A DNA stretch of 64,000 bases from the NCBI RefSeq assembly GCF_007830235.1, contig NZ_VLKI01000024.1, forward strand, positions 1-64,000, in the 5' to 3' direction. The position numbers and the translations under genes are program-made. Positions 9,696 through 18,144 of the stretch are shown here, in pieces. Source of the DNA: Cytobacillus oceanisediminis. Its GTDB lineage: Bacteria > Bacillota > Bacilli > Bacillales > Cytobacillaceae. The notes under the pieces are model-generated. The model worked only from the letters and a program-made list of their open reading frames with translations. It was not told the origin of the DNA and ran no database searches. Each line of letters starts with the position of its first letter. Within the stretch, counting starts at the first letter, position 1.

Positions 9696-10796
9696 CTAGT
9701 TCTCCTCACCTTTTACTTTGTGAATTTCATCCATATAAGCATTAATTACAATCTTTCTATCGAATTCATTTTCCATCTTTCTACGCCCAGCAATCCCCAT
9801 TGCTTTTTTTTGTTCGTAAGGTAATCTAATAAAATTTAAAATTGCATTAACTAAACTTTCAACATCTCTAACCTTAAATCCAAGACCACTTTGTCCATCC
9901 TCAAAAGTTTCCAAACACCCTGGTACTTTTGAGGCTAATACAGGACGACCTGTTGCTGCTGACTCTAGTAACACATTTGCTGTACCTTCATGATAAGAAG
10001 GGAGGATCGTTGCGTGAGAATACTTAATGAATGAGTGTACATCTTCCTGTTGACCAAGTTGCTTAATAACGCCTTTTTTCTCAAACTCATCTAACTTCTG
10101 TTTATAATCTTCTTCAGAAAAGCCAATTAGATTAAAATTAACATTAGGGTGTTTTTCTTTCACGATTTCCGCCGCTTGGAGCAGCTCATCTACTCCTTTA
10201 GCTTTCATTATCCGCCCTATGAACAGAAATCTAATGTTCCCATCATTTAAAGGATACTCCTCAAACTTATGCTGTTTAAGGTTCACACCTGAACCAGGTA
10301 TTAACTTCGTTTTATTCGTACACAAATTATTATCAGTAAAAAATTTCATGTTTGATTCATTTTGAAAAAAAACACAAGACGCATTTCCTAATCCTATTTT
10401 ATATAGTAGTTTTGTCAGCCTTTGAATCAACCCTTTATTTTCAACAGAAGTACCTAGTCCTGTAATATTAACAATATAAGGAACCTTTGTAATTCTACAT
10501 GCAATTCCACCATATACATTTGGTTTAATAGTATACGTGAGCACTATATCAGGTTTAATTCCCTTAATAATTTTTATATAATGAAACAAAAGCTTAAGGT
10601 CTTTTAATGGATTAGTTCCTCGTCTATCTATATGGGTATCTATAAATTTACATCCTAGCTTTTGTAACTTTGGCACATATTCATCTTTAGGCAAAGAAAT
10701 ATAAACCTCATTTTTATTATTTATTAGTTCTTCTAAGAGTTCTTTTCTAAAGTTATATAAACCCATACCAAAATTAGCCAAAACTAAAATTTTCAT
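9696..10796 (-). CDS. GT4-family glycosyltransferase (PglA/EpsD-like)
   Basis: This 366-residue GT-B enzyme opens with the Glyco_trans_4_2-type N-terminal lobe (MKILVLANFGMGLYNFRKEL), characteristic of PglA and EpsD-like transferases. The sugar-nucleotide motif SYHEGTANVLLESAA lies near residue 272. PglA adds GalNAc to a bacillosamine-type lipid-linked sugar, so this is a good candidate for the second sugar of the unit, after the phosphotransferase; that placement is inferred from family and neighbours. GAGGAG precedes the ATG. About 83 bases separate it from the formyltransferase gene. Confidence 0.8.
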   Translation of the reverse strand: MKILVLANFGMGLYNFRKELLEELINNKNEVYISLPKDEYVPKLQKLGCKFIDTHIDRRGTNPLKDLKLLFHYIKIIKGIKPDIVLTYTIKPNVYGGIACRITKVPYIVNITGLGTSVENKGLIQRLTKLLYKIGLGNASCVFFQNESNMKFFTDNNLCTNKTKLIPGSGVNLKQHKFEEYPLNDGNIRFLFIGRIMKAKGVDELLQAAEIVKEKHPNVNFNLIGFSEEDYKQKLDEFEKKGVIKQLGQQEDVHSFIKYSHATILPSYHEGTANVLLESAATGRPVLASKVPGCLETFEDGQSGLGFKVRDVESLVNAILNFIRLPYEQKKAMGIAGRRKMENEFDRKIVINAYMDEIHKVKGEEN

Positions 10797-10879
10797 TTAA
10801 GACTCTCCTCGTTGAAACACTTCTTCTGTAACAAAAACTATTTCAATTTGATAAATATAGTGGTGAATTCTCTCTTTTA

Positions 10880-11644
10880 CTAAGCATTTGAAGTACTATC
10901 CTTGTCTTTTAACTGTTTAAGGATAAATTCATTTATTAAGGTGTATTTCTCTCCTTTAACCTCAATATACGCTCCGTTATAAGGCGGAAACCAAAATGCC
11001 CTAATCTTTAAATCAATGTCATCTTCTTCTATATTAATTTTCTTCATTTCTTCCATTTCAGTTCTAGATATATATACACCTTGATTACTTTCTTGTTTTA
11101 TAGATTCAACTCTACCATTGGACAATACATCTAAAATAACACTTTTAAATAGTTCAACTTGTATTTCTTGAGTCTTCTTTTCTAGAGTTGCTGCTGTTTC
11201 AATCCGATAGTCAAAATTAAACTTAAAAGTACGGATAATATCTCCGGTGTCGATTTCACTATCCACATAATGGGCTGTAGCTCCCCATTCTTTAAGCTTA
11301 TTTAAGATAGCTATATTATACCCAGCTGTACCTCTCCAATCAGGTAAAATAGCTGGATGGAAGTTAATACAGCCATATTTCGGTCCACTAATTAAGGGCT
11401 CTTTAATCTTTCTCCAAAATAAATAAGAAACTACTAAATCAATATTATGGTTCGACTCATTAAGAATTTCTTCAGCTTCTTCCATAGAAATTACAGGTAT
11501 CTTTAATTCAGTTGCCTTTTTAGCTGTTGGTGAATTTGAAAAATGTGAATCAGTAACAACAGCTACTATTTCAACCCCCTGGGACAATGTCCATTCTAAT
11601 AATTCTGCAGAATATTTCTTTCTTCCCATAAAAATAATTTTCAT
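10880..11644 (-). CDS. Sugar N-formyltransferase (formyl-tetrahydrofolate dependent)
   Basis: This 254-residue protein has the methionyl-tRNA formyltransferase fold. The Asn-His pair of the catalytic triad is in NFHPAILPDWRG near residue 95, and the third member, Asp, is in SEIDTGD near residue 128. The LP-x-x-RG signature is kept. The C-terminal part ends in FWFPPYNGAYIEVKGEKYTL, the small domain seen in sugar formyltransferases of polysaccharide loci. It lies one base downstream of the initiating phosphotransferase gene and just after the aminotransferase gene, so the likely substrate is the 4-amino group of a UDP-4-amino-4,6-dideoxy-HexNAc. It is too short for Fmt and has an EPS context. 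Substrate identity is inference. Confidence 0.8.
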   Translation of the reverse strand: MKIIFMGRKKYSAELLEWTLSQGVEIVAVVTDSHFSNSPTAKKATELKIPVISMEEAEEILNESNHNIDLVVSYLFWRKIKEPLISGPKYGCINFHPAILPDWRGTAGYNIAILNKLKEWGATAHYVDSEIDTGDIIRTFKFNFDYRIETAATLEKKTQEIQVELFKSVILDVLSNGRVESIKQESNQGVYISRTEMEEMKKINIEEDDIDLKIRAFWFPPYNGAYIEVKGEKYTLINEFILKQLKDKDSTSNA

Positions 11645-12280
11645 TTATATATCCTCCGAGTTCCCAGTAAAGTATTGGACTGTTGCTTGTTCTTCTTGGT
11701 TAATACCTTCCCTAACAAAGACCTTTTTTATAGTAGAAAAGATGATCTTCCAATCATTCATAAAACTAACATTATCAACATAATTAACATCTAAATTAAA
11801 CTTATCTTCCCAGCAAATAGCATTCCTACCACTTACCTGAGCTAAGCCTGATAAACCTGGTCTAACCTCATGACGTCTTTTTTGATGTTCATTATATAAA
11901 GGTAGATACTGGACCAATAGTGGTCTTGGACCTACAATGGACATATCTCCTTTAAGAATATTAAAAAGCTCCGGAAGTTCATCAAGTGATGTGGAACGAA
12001 GGAATCTTCCAAATTTCGTTAACCTAACACTGTCAGGAAGTAAATCCCCATTCTCATTCCTTTGGTCCGTCATTGTTCTAAATTTATACATCATAAAAAT
12101 CTTCTCATTCAGTCCAGGCCTTTTTTGTTTAAACAGCACAGGACTACCTAACTTAACTCTGACAAGAATAGCTACCAATAACAGAACTGGGCTAAGCACT
12201 ATAATAGCAACAAAAGAAAGTATGAAATCCATTAGTCTTTTTATAAACCTTTTATAAATACCACCTTTAGAATTTTTCAT
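11645..12280 (-). CDS. Initiating sugar-1-phosphate transferase (EpsL/PglC-type PGT)
   Basis: This 211-residue small polyprenyl-phosphate phosphoglycosyltransferase has one N-terminal re-entrant membrane helix (residues about 10-35), then FKQKRPGLNEKIF and the catalytic DE pair in STSLDELPELFNILKGDMS, followed by VGPRP. This matches PglC/EpsL-class monotopic enzymes, which move a sugar-1-phosphate from UDP onto undecaprenyl phosphate. ATG 12280 overlaps the stop of the aminotransferase gene by one base (TAATG); an in-frame GTG at 12292 is the alternative. With the dehydratase, aminotransferase and formyltransferase beside it, the first sugar is probably a diNAc-bacillosamine relative. Confidence 0.82.
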   Translation of the reverse strand: MKNSKGGIYKRFIKRLMDFILSFVAIIVLSPVLLLVAILVRVKLGSPVLFKQKRPGLNEKIFMMYKFRTMTDQRNENGDLLPDSVRLTKFGRFLRSTSLDELPELFNILKGDMSIVGPRPLLVQYLPLYNEHQKRRHEVRPGLSGLAQVSGRNAICWEDKFNLDVNYVDNVSFMNDWKIIFSTIKKVFVREGINQEEQATVQYFTGNSEDI

Positions 12281-13416
12281 TACTTCAACCACAACCCTTT
12301 AATAATCTTAACGACTCTCTGTAAGTCTTCATCCGTCATCTTTGTATCCGATGGCAAGCATACACCATTCTCAAATAACTTTTCCGAAACATCTGTACCA
12401 ACAAAATCATACTTCTTAAAGAATGGCTGCAAATGCATTGGCTTCCAAATTGGCCTAGATTCAATATTCTCTTTTTCAAGAGCCTCCATTGTATCTATAG
12501 GTCTAACTTGACCAATTAGAATTAAAGAGCTTAACCAATAGTTTGGTTTATCCCATTCATTAACTGGCATGAATTCAACACCGTCAAGTTCACCAAGTTC
12601 TCTCTTATAAAACTCAAAAATATATTTCTTCTTTTCAACTCTCTGGTCTAGAATCTTAAGCTGCCCACGACCAATACCTGCCACAACATTACTCATACGA
12701 TAATTAAACCCTAATTCACTATGCTGATAATGTCTCGCTTGATCTCTTGACTGAGTTGCCCAGAATCTTACCTTAGCAACTTTTTCTTCATTATTAGAAA
12801 CTAGCATTCCACCGCCAGAGGTAGTAATAATTTTGTTTCCATTAAAAGAGAAGATACCATAATCACCAAATGTTCCAGTATGCTGTCCTTTATAGTAACC
12901 ACCAAGTGATTCTGCTGCATCTTCAATTACTGCAATATTATGTTTCTTACAAATCTCCATAATCTTATCCATATCTGCGGATAAGCCATATAAATGAACA
13001 ACAATTACTGCCTTTACCTCTGGGTATTTTTCAAAGGCTTCTTCTAATGCATTAGGACACATATTCCAAGTCTCATAATTACTATCTATAAAAACAGGAA
13101 TAGCATTTTGATAGATTATCGGATTAGCTGTCGCAGAAAAAGTAAGTGTAGGACAGAAAACGATATCCCCCTCTCCAACACCAGCAGCTCTTAATGCCAA
13201 ATGAATTGCTGCAGTACCAGAAGATAAAGCGGCAGCAGATTTAGAACCAACTTTAGTAGCTAATTCTTTTTCAAATCCATTTACGTTCTCCCCTAGAGGA
13301 GCGATCCAGTTTGTGTCAAAAGCTTCTTGTACATATTGCATTTCATAACCCTCATCACTCATATGTGGTGATGCAAGAAATATTCTTTCATTCACTTTTG
13401 TAGTCTCCATCTTCAA
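12280..13416 (-). CDS. DegT/DnrJ/EryC1 sugar aminotransferase (EpsN/PglE-like)
   Basis: The PLP enzyme has about 378 residues. The N terminus FLASPHMSDEGYE and NWIAPLGENVN are very close to EpsN and PglE, which aminate the 4-keto group of UDP-4-keto-6-deoxy-HexNAc. The PLP lysine lies in FNGNKIITTSGGGM near residue 194, and IEDAAESLGG holds the cofactor-ring Asp. It would act on the product of the 4,6-dehydratase further up the locus. TTG 13416 follows AGGAAGG by five bases; ATG 13410 is the alternative start. The next gene overlaps its stop codon. Confidence 0.83.
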   Translation of the reverse strand: MKMETTKVNERIFLASPHMSDEGYEMQYVQEAFDTNWIAPLGENVNGFEKELATKVGSKSAAALSSGTAAIHLALRAAGVGEGDIVFCPTLTFSATANPIIYQNAIPVFIDSNYETWNMCPNALEEAFEKYPEVKAVIVVHLYGLSADMDKIMEICKKHNIAVIEDAAESLGGYYKGQHTGTFGDYGIFSFNGNKIITTSGGGMLVSNNEEKVAKVRFWATQSRDQARHYQHSELGFNYRMSNVVAGIGRGQLKILDQRVEKKKYIFEFYKRELGELDGVEFMPVNEWDKPNYWLSSLILIGQVRPIDTMEALEKENIESRPIWKPMHLQPFFKKYDFVGTDVSEKLFENGVCLPSDTKMTDEDLQRVVKIIKGLWLK

Positions 13417-13497
13417 GTCTTCCTTCCTTTATTAGGTTAATACTTTAGTAGATTAGGACTTAATTGGAATCTTCAAAACTAGTACTCCAACCAACTT

Positions 13498-13734
13498 CTA
13501 AACCACTAAAATTGTTATCCATATATGATAGTCACCTCGATCAATAGACTCTATCTCCAAATAAACTTCATAATGTCTCTCCACTTCAGAAACATTAACA
13601 TTACAGACGTCATTCTTTGACTTTTCAATAATGCTAACCACGGAAGGCATTGCAATTCCTGCAATTATCCCAACAATAGCAATAACCAAAATTACTTCCA
13701 CCAAAGTAAACCCTTTAATATCCTTCCAATTCAC
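13498..13734 (-). pseudogene. Truncated prepilin-like protein (type IV pilin N-terminal motif)
   Basis: This short frame of 78 residues opens MNWKDIKGFTLVEVILVIAI, a textbook prepilin leader: a short basic leader, the G-FTLVE cleavage and methylation site with Glu at +5, and a 20-residue hydrophobic helix. After about residue 62 the sequence stops looking like a pilin body and ends within 16 more residues. I read it as a pseudopilin cut short by a frameshift or deletion; a genuine mini-pseudopilin is possible. No pilus assembly ATPase or complete prepilin peptidase is in the window. It sits between galU and the aminotransferase gene, inside the EPS run. Confidence 0.6.
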
Positions 13735-14118
13735 CTCTCTTTCCTCCTTGCTTGATTACCATGCTAAAAATAATTAGCCTATTAAACAAAGCTCGAAGAG
13801 CTTCTCCTATTCATTAACAATCTCTGAAACATAAAATATCATAAACAAAAACAGTCCCCTCCCAATCGCTATATAATTAGGAAGAAGCCCAACAAAAAAA
13901 TAACAACCCTGGACATCCAACCCCACCCTCACGCCACATTCCCGACAACCAATCGTATCTAGGGCTCCATTCCAACCCACAACATAACCCAGTGCCTTAT
14001 TTAATAAATGCAAGCAGACATCACCTAAATTCCCGTAAAAACACAAAAACTCTAGATACACCCAATAATCAATGGCATATCTAGAATTTTCACATGATTA
14101 TCTTGAATTGTGTCTGCC
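13735..14118. other. Stretch with no firm gene; one minus-strand frame with a CxxC motif
   Basis: The 384 bases between galU and the pseudopilin hold one open frame on the minus strand (13807-14061, GTG start, 84 codons). It encodes a hydrophobic peptide with GCREC in the middle. It has no clear ribosome binding site and odd codon use. A FYG-x-LG start followed by a CxxC pair is loosely like the N-terminal zinc region of prepilin peptidase, which would suit the neighbouring pilin remnant, but the match is too weak to assert. No promoter or terminator was recognised. Confidence 0.25.
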
Positions 14119-15003
14119 TTAACTCTCTATGATTTTTAATTCACTCAGCCTTTCATCCATAAATCGAATCAGTTCATCTTTCAGGCTATCATCTTTAAGA
14201 GCCATTTCAATTGTTGTTTTTATAAACCCGAACTTCTCCCCAACATCATACCGTACACCTTCAAAGTCATAAGCAAACACACGCTGGATCTGGTTCAGCT
14301 TCTGAATCGCATCAGTCAACTGCACTTCCCCTCCAGCCCCAAGCTCTTATTGTTCCAAGAACATGAATATCTCCGGAGTCAAAATATAACGACCCATGAT
14401 CGCAAGATTCGAAGGAGCAGTTCCTTGTTTTGGTTTTTCTACGAAGTTATTTACCAGGTACCTGCGTCCAATTTGATCTGAAGGATCAATGATTCCATAA
14501 CGATACGTTTCTTCTTCCGCTACTGTCTGCACCCCAATCACCGATGAAAGCGTCCTTTCATGCTCATCCATCAGCTGACGTAAGCACGGAGTATCGCTTT
14601 GTACGATGTCATCACCCAGTAGCACGGCAAAAGGCTCATCACCGATAAATTTCCTTGCACACCAAACAGCATGGCCAAGTCCTTTGGGCTCTTTCTGCCT
14701 GATATAATGAATATCAACTTTTGAAGGCTCTTTTACCTTTTCAAGTAGATCAAACATTTGTTTTTGAATCAGGTTTTCTTCTAGCTCAAAGGAATTGTCG
14801 AAATGGTCTTCAATCGCTCTTTTTCCTTTACCGGTTACGATAATAATATCTTCAATTCCCGAAGCGACAGCCTCTTCCACGATGTATTGAATGGTCGGCT
14901 TATCGACGATTGGCAGCATTTCCTTTGGCATGGCTTTTGTTGCCGGCAAGAATCTTGTCCCTAATCCGGCGGCAGGAATAATGGCTTTCCGTACTTTTTT
15001 CAT
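14119..15003 (-). pseudogene. galU: UTP-glucose-1-phosphate uridylyltransferase with one in-frame stop
   Basis: The reading frame is a full-length GalU/GtaB-type enzyme of 294 codons, normal for the family, which makes UDP-glucose from UTP and glucose-1-phosphate. The N-terminal nucleotide motif [19 protein letters not shown], the LGDDIV segment and the [15 protein letters not shown] tail are all present. A single TAA at 14349-14347 splits it after FMFLEQ. The downstream sequence continues in the same frame with [13 protein letters not shown], so no frameshift is needed; one C-to-T change in CAA would explain it. The severed 75-residue C terminus carries the last part of the active-site region, so the product is probably inactive unless the stop is read through or is a sequencing error. 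A good GGGGGAG site precedes the start. Confidence 0.85.
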
Positions 15004-15016
15004 TCAAATCTCCCCC

Positions 15017-16837
15017 TTATTCAGCCATCAATAGAACATTGTTTTTTCTTTTATTGGCCAAATTCAATACAAATTCACTGATTTCACCAGCAGACATTCG
15101 ATCAAATTTTTCAATTAAGTAATGAACTTCATATTCCTGTTCCAGAACAGCTTTTCCAATAAAGATCTTCGGAAACACCGCTTCTTTATGAACTTCTTTC
15201 TCCCCAAGCAACTCTTCATACATTTTCTCTCCTGGTCGGATGCCCGAGAAGTTGATGCCGATTTCTTCTATTGTATAGCCTGATAACCGGATCAGGTTTT
15301 TCGCTAGGTCTACGATCCTTACCGGCTCGCCCATATCCAGTACAAAGATCTCTCCCCCGCGTGCCAACGCCCCCGCCTGCATCACAAGTCTTGATGCTTC
15401 CGGAATTGTCATAAAATATCTTGTCATATCCGGGTGGGTAACCGTTACCGGCCCGCCAGCCTGGATTTGCTTTTTAAACAATGGAATCACACTGCCGCGG
15501 CTCCCTAACACATTTCCGAAACGTACGGCAACAAACTTTGTCTTGCTATGCTTATCCAATTCCTGAATAACCATTTCCGCAATTCGCTTTGTCGACCCCA
15601 TTACGTTTGTTGGATTAACCGCTTTATCAGAGGAAACCAAAACGAAGGTCCCAACCCCGAATGTGTCAGCCGCTTCTGCTACGTTTTTCGTCCCAAGCAC
15701 ATTGTTTTTTACTGCTTCTTTCGGATTGTATTCCATTAAAGGGACATGCTTATGGGCTGCTGCATGATAAACAACATCCGGCTTATGCGTTTCCAGGACT
15801 TCAAATATTCGTGCCCGATCCTGGATATCAGCGATAACTGGTCTAATCTCAATCTTATCTTTATGTTTATTTCTTAGCTCCATATCAATCTGGTAAATGG
15901 AGTTTTCCCCATGTCCCAATAGAAGGATTTTCTTCGGCTGGAACTTGCATACTTGGCGGCAGATTTCTGATCCTATCGATCCGCCCGCACCTGTAACGAG
16001 AATGGTTTTTCCCGTCAATTTTTTCGAGATGCTCTCAATATCCAGCTCGACCGGCTCTCGGCCCAGGAGGTCTTCTACCTGTACATCACGGAACTGGTTT
16101 ACGGAAACTTTGCCAAGCATGACATCTTCCATCATCGGCATAATCACGGTCTTGGCTTTTGTTCCGGAGCATTCTTCAAAAATACGCTTCATTTCTTCTT
16201 TACTTAGGGAAGGAATAGCGATAATGATTTTATCAACGTTTAATGTTTCAACTGTCTTTGCAATGCGTTTAGAATCTCCCACTACGGGCAGGCCAAGTAT
16301 ATGCAATTTATACTTTCTTAGGTCATCATCGATAAACGCTACCGGCTTTATGCCTGCGTCCGAGTTTTTTAGCAGCTGCCGTACCAGCATGGTGCCTGCA
16401 GCACCTGCTCCGATAATGAGCGCACGCTTTTGCTCAACCTGAGGCTTAATATAACGATCCCGGTAAATCCGCCATGAAAAGCGTGAACCGCCGATTAACA
16501 ATACATGAAGCATCCATGAAAGACCCAATGCTCTGACATAGATATTGTTTATGATTAATAACTGGATGAAACCAGTCGCCATGATCGAAAGGGTTACTGC
16601 TTTTACGATTGTAACGAGCTCACCCACACTTGCATACTCCCATGCTTTATTGTAGAGACGGTACATGGAAGCAAATAAATGATGGCTTAGCAGCAGCGTA
16701 ATCGAGGTAAGCATCAACGTTTCATATTTAAATATTTGAAAAGTTGGATGAAGGATTAAATAACTGAGATAAATTGCCGATAATACAATTAGGGAATCCA
16801 ATAAGATTAAAAATGTCAGCCGTTTTTGGTACGTCAA
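15017..16837 (-). CDS. Membrane UDP-GlcNAc 4,6-dehydratase (EpsC/PglF/CapD family)
   Basis: This 606-residue protein has four N-terminal membrane helices, a first Rossmann-like domain (GAGAAGTMLVRQL, near residue 147) and a second, catalytic SDR domain beginning GAGGSIGSE near residue 284. The catalytic region shows YHAAAHKHVPLMEYNP and SSDKAVNPTN (near residue 402), the form in PglF and CapD dehydratases. It should turn UDP-GlcNAc into a UDP-4-keto-6-deoxy sugar, feeding the aminotransferase and formyltransferase of the locus. The start is TTG with GGAGG eight bases before it. It follows the putative EAR leader, as epsC does in B. subtilis. Confidence 0.85.
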   Translation of the reverse strand: MTYQKRLTFLILLDSLIVLSAIYLSYLILHPTFQIFKYETLMLTSITLLLSHHLFASMYRLYNKAWEYASVGELVTIVKAVTLSIMATGFIQLLIINNIYVRALGLSWMLHVLLIGGSRFSWRIYRDRYIKPQVEQKRALIIGAGAAGTMLVRQLLKNSDAGIKPVAFIDDDLRKYKLHILGLPVVGDSKRIAKTVETLNVDKIIIAIPSLSKEEMKRIFEECSGTKAKTVIMPMMEDVMLGKVSVNQFRDVQVEDLLGREPVELDIESISKKLTGKTILVTGAGGSIGSEICRQVCKFQPKKILLLGHGENSIYQIDMELRNKHKDKIEIRPVIADIQDRARIFEVLETHKPDVVYHAAAHKHVPLMEYNPKEAVKNNVLGTKNVAEAADTFGVGTFVLVSSDKAVNPTNVMGSTKRIAEMVIQELDKHSKTKFVAVRFGNVLGSRGSVIPLFKKQIQAGGPVTVTHPDMTRYFMTIPEASRLVMQAGALARGGEIFVLDMGEPVRIVDLAKNLIRLSGYTIEEIGINFSGIRPGEKMYEELLGEKEVHKEAVFPKIFIGKAVLEQEYEVHYLIEKFDRMSAGEISEFVLNLANKRKNNVLLMAE

Positions 16838-17036
16838 TCAAATAGCCTCCTTTAGGATGCGCAGGGAAATAACCCTACTTATGTAACATAATGGATGTGC
16901 ACGGGCAAAAAATAAATATCTAATGATAAAACAGGACTGCTCCTGTACTAGCATTAGACATCTATTAGATTTCATCAATTACCCTCAAAAAAAGATGATG
17001 AAAGCGAATTCTTTGGTAGAATGGCAAAAAAATTTT

Positions 17037-17152
17037 GGGCATCGAACCCGCCCTCACACTACGCTAGCGGCCACTTGGGCCTAAGGAGAATGAACTCCCA
17101 CAGCATAATCGAGTGTCTCCTTTGATAACGGCAAGGAGGCATCGCCGGATTA
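17037..17152 (-). ncRNA. Candidate EAR (epsC) antitermination RNA
   Basis: The 443-base gap between the phosphatase and dehydratase genes has one GC-rich, strongly structured block, against AT-rich flanks. On the minus strand it contains CTTAGGCCCAAGTGGCC, CCGCTAGCG and GAGGGCGGG in series, several of which can pair locally. In Bacillales an RNA called EAR lies between the kinase-type genes and epsC and lets RNA polymerase pass terminators in the long eps operon. Position, strand and size all fit. The identity is from position and general look; the covariance model was not run, and the ends are approximate. Confidence 0.6.
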
Positions 17153-17280
17153 TAAACGGATTTGATTATTCAGAAGCTAGGATTCACTGATGGTTACTCT
17201 TTCTATTTTTATTATATATTGGTACCCTATTGAAAATTTTGAAGGGTAGTTCAATTTAATAAAATGGAGGGCCTAGCGGC

Positions 17281-18045
17281 TTAAAACAGGCCAAGAAATT
17301 TTTTCTTTTTGATTCTTTCCGGGATATCCTTCATTACATTTTGTCCCTGAACGAGGAGCTCCGCATTTTCGGTAAAAAGATACACCATGTCAGGACCAAA
17401 CTTTGAATCGATCAGGCTGAAAGCTTCTTTCATTTTAAACCCACGGCTATTGGTGTTATGGGCATCGGATGCAATGAAGTGAGTCAGGCTGGCTTCTATT
17501 AATTGATGGGAGAATTTTTGAATCTTTTTCCCGAAATGTCCGCAGACACTTGCTGCCGTTACTTGGGTTAAGGAGCCTTTTTTCACGAGGTGATATAAAA
17601 GGTCCGGCCTTTCTGCCAGTTCTGCATTCCGTTCCGGATGGACAATGATCGGGGTGAGGCCGCCCATTTGAATATCGAAAAGAAGCTTTTCTGTATATCT
17701 GGGTACATGCCCTGACGGCAGTTCGATAAAAACATAATCCGAGTACGCTAATGTCATGATTCCGCCAGATTCATAGTCTTCTAAAAACTCCCCATAAATC
17801 CGGTTTTCCTGCCCCGGTAACACCTCCACAGGTATTTCTTCGGCTGTGAGTGCTTCGTTTACTTCCCTTACCTTTTCCAGGATCTCTAATTTTTCATTAT
17901 GGTATTGTCCATTTTTATGGTGGGGTGTAGCGATGATTTTTTCAATGCCTTCCTGTGCTGCTTTCTTCGCCATAGCCAGCGTTTCGTTCATATCCTGGGC
18001 GCCATCATCTACACCAGGCAAAATGTGGCAGTGAATATCAATCAT
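17281..18045 (-). CDS. Tyrosine-protein phosphatase of the PHP type (YwqE/CpsB)
   Basis: The 254-residue PHP-fold metallophosphatase opens with MIDIHCHILPGVDDGAQ, the first metal-binding motif of CpsB, CapC and YwqE. Later ligands are visible in ATPHHKNG, HPERNAE and SDAHNTNSRG. It removes phosphate from the Tyr cluster of the partner BY-kinase and so controls polysaccharide synthesis and chain length. The start ATG follows AAAGGGTGTAGAGG. It lies 99 bases downstream of the kinase gene, completing the adaptor-kinase-phosphatase order. The structured leader RNA lies just downstream of it. Confidence 0.9.
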   Translation of the reverse strand: MIDIHCHILPGVDDGAQDMNETLAMAKKAAQEGIEKIIATPHHKNGQYHNEKLEILEKVREVNEALTAEEIPVEVLPGQENRIYGEFLEDYESGGIMTLAYSDYVFIELPSGHVPRYTEKLLFDIQMGGLTPIIVHPERNAELAERPDLLYHLVKKGSLTQVTAASVCGHFGKKIQKFSHQLIEASLTHFIASDAHNTNSRGFKMKEAFSLIDSKFGPDMVYLFTENAELLVQGQNVMKDIPERIKKKKFLGLF

Positions 18046-18144
18046 CCTCTACACCCTTTCCAATTAGCTGTTAATTTATAGGTCTTTTTTATCATATAAC
18101 ACTACTGCAACAGGGTAAAGAGTGTTATTTTGTCGAAATTTGTG

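Noticed and set aside
10880..11644. Methionyl-tRNA formyltransferase
   Set aside because: Shorter than Fmt, different C-terminal domain, and flanked by sugar genes rather than def or translation genes.
13807..14061. 84-codon minus-strand frame as a confident gene
   Set aside because: No ribosome site and only a loose CxxC likeness to prepilin peptidase; kept only as a described stretch.
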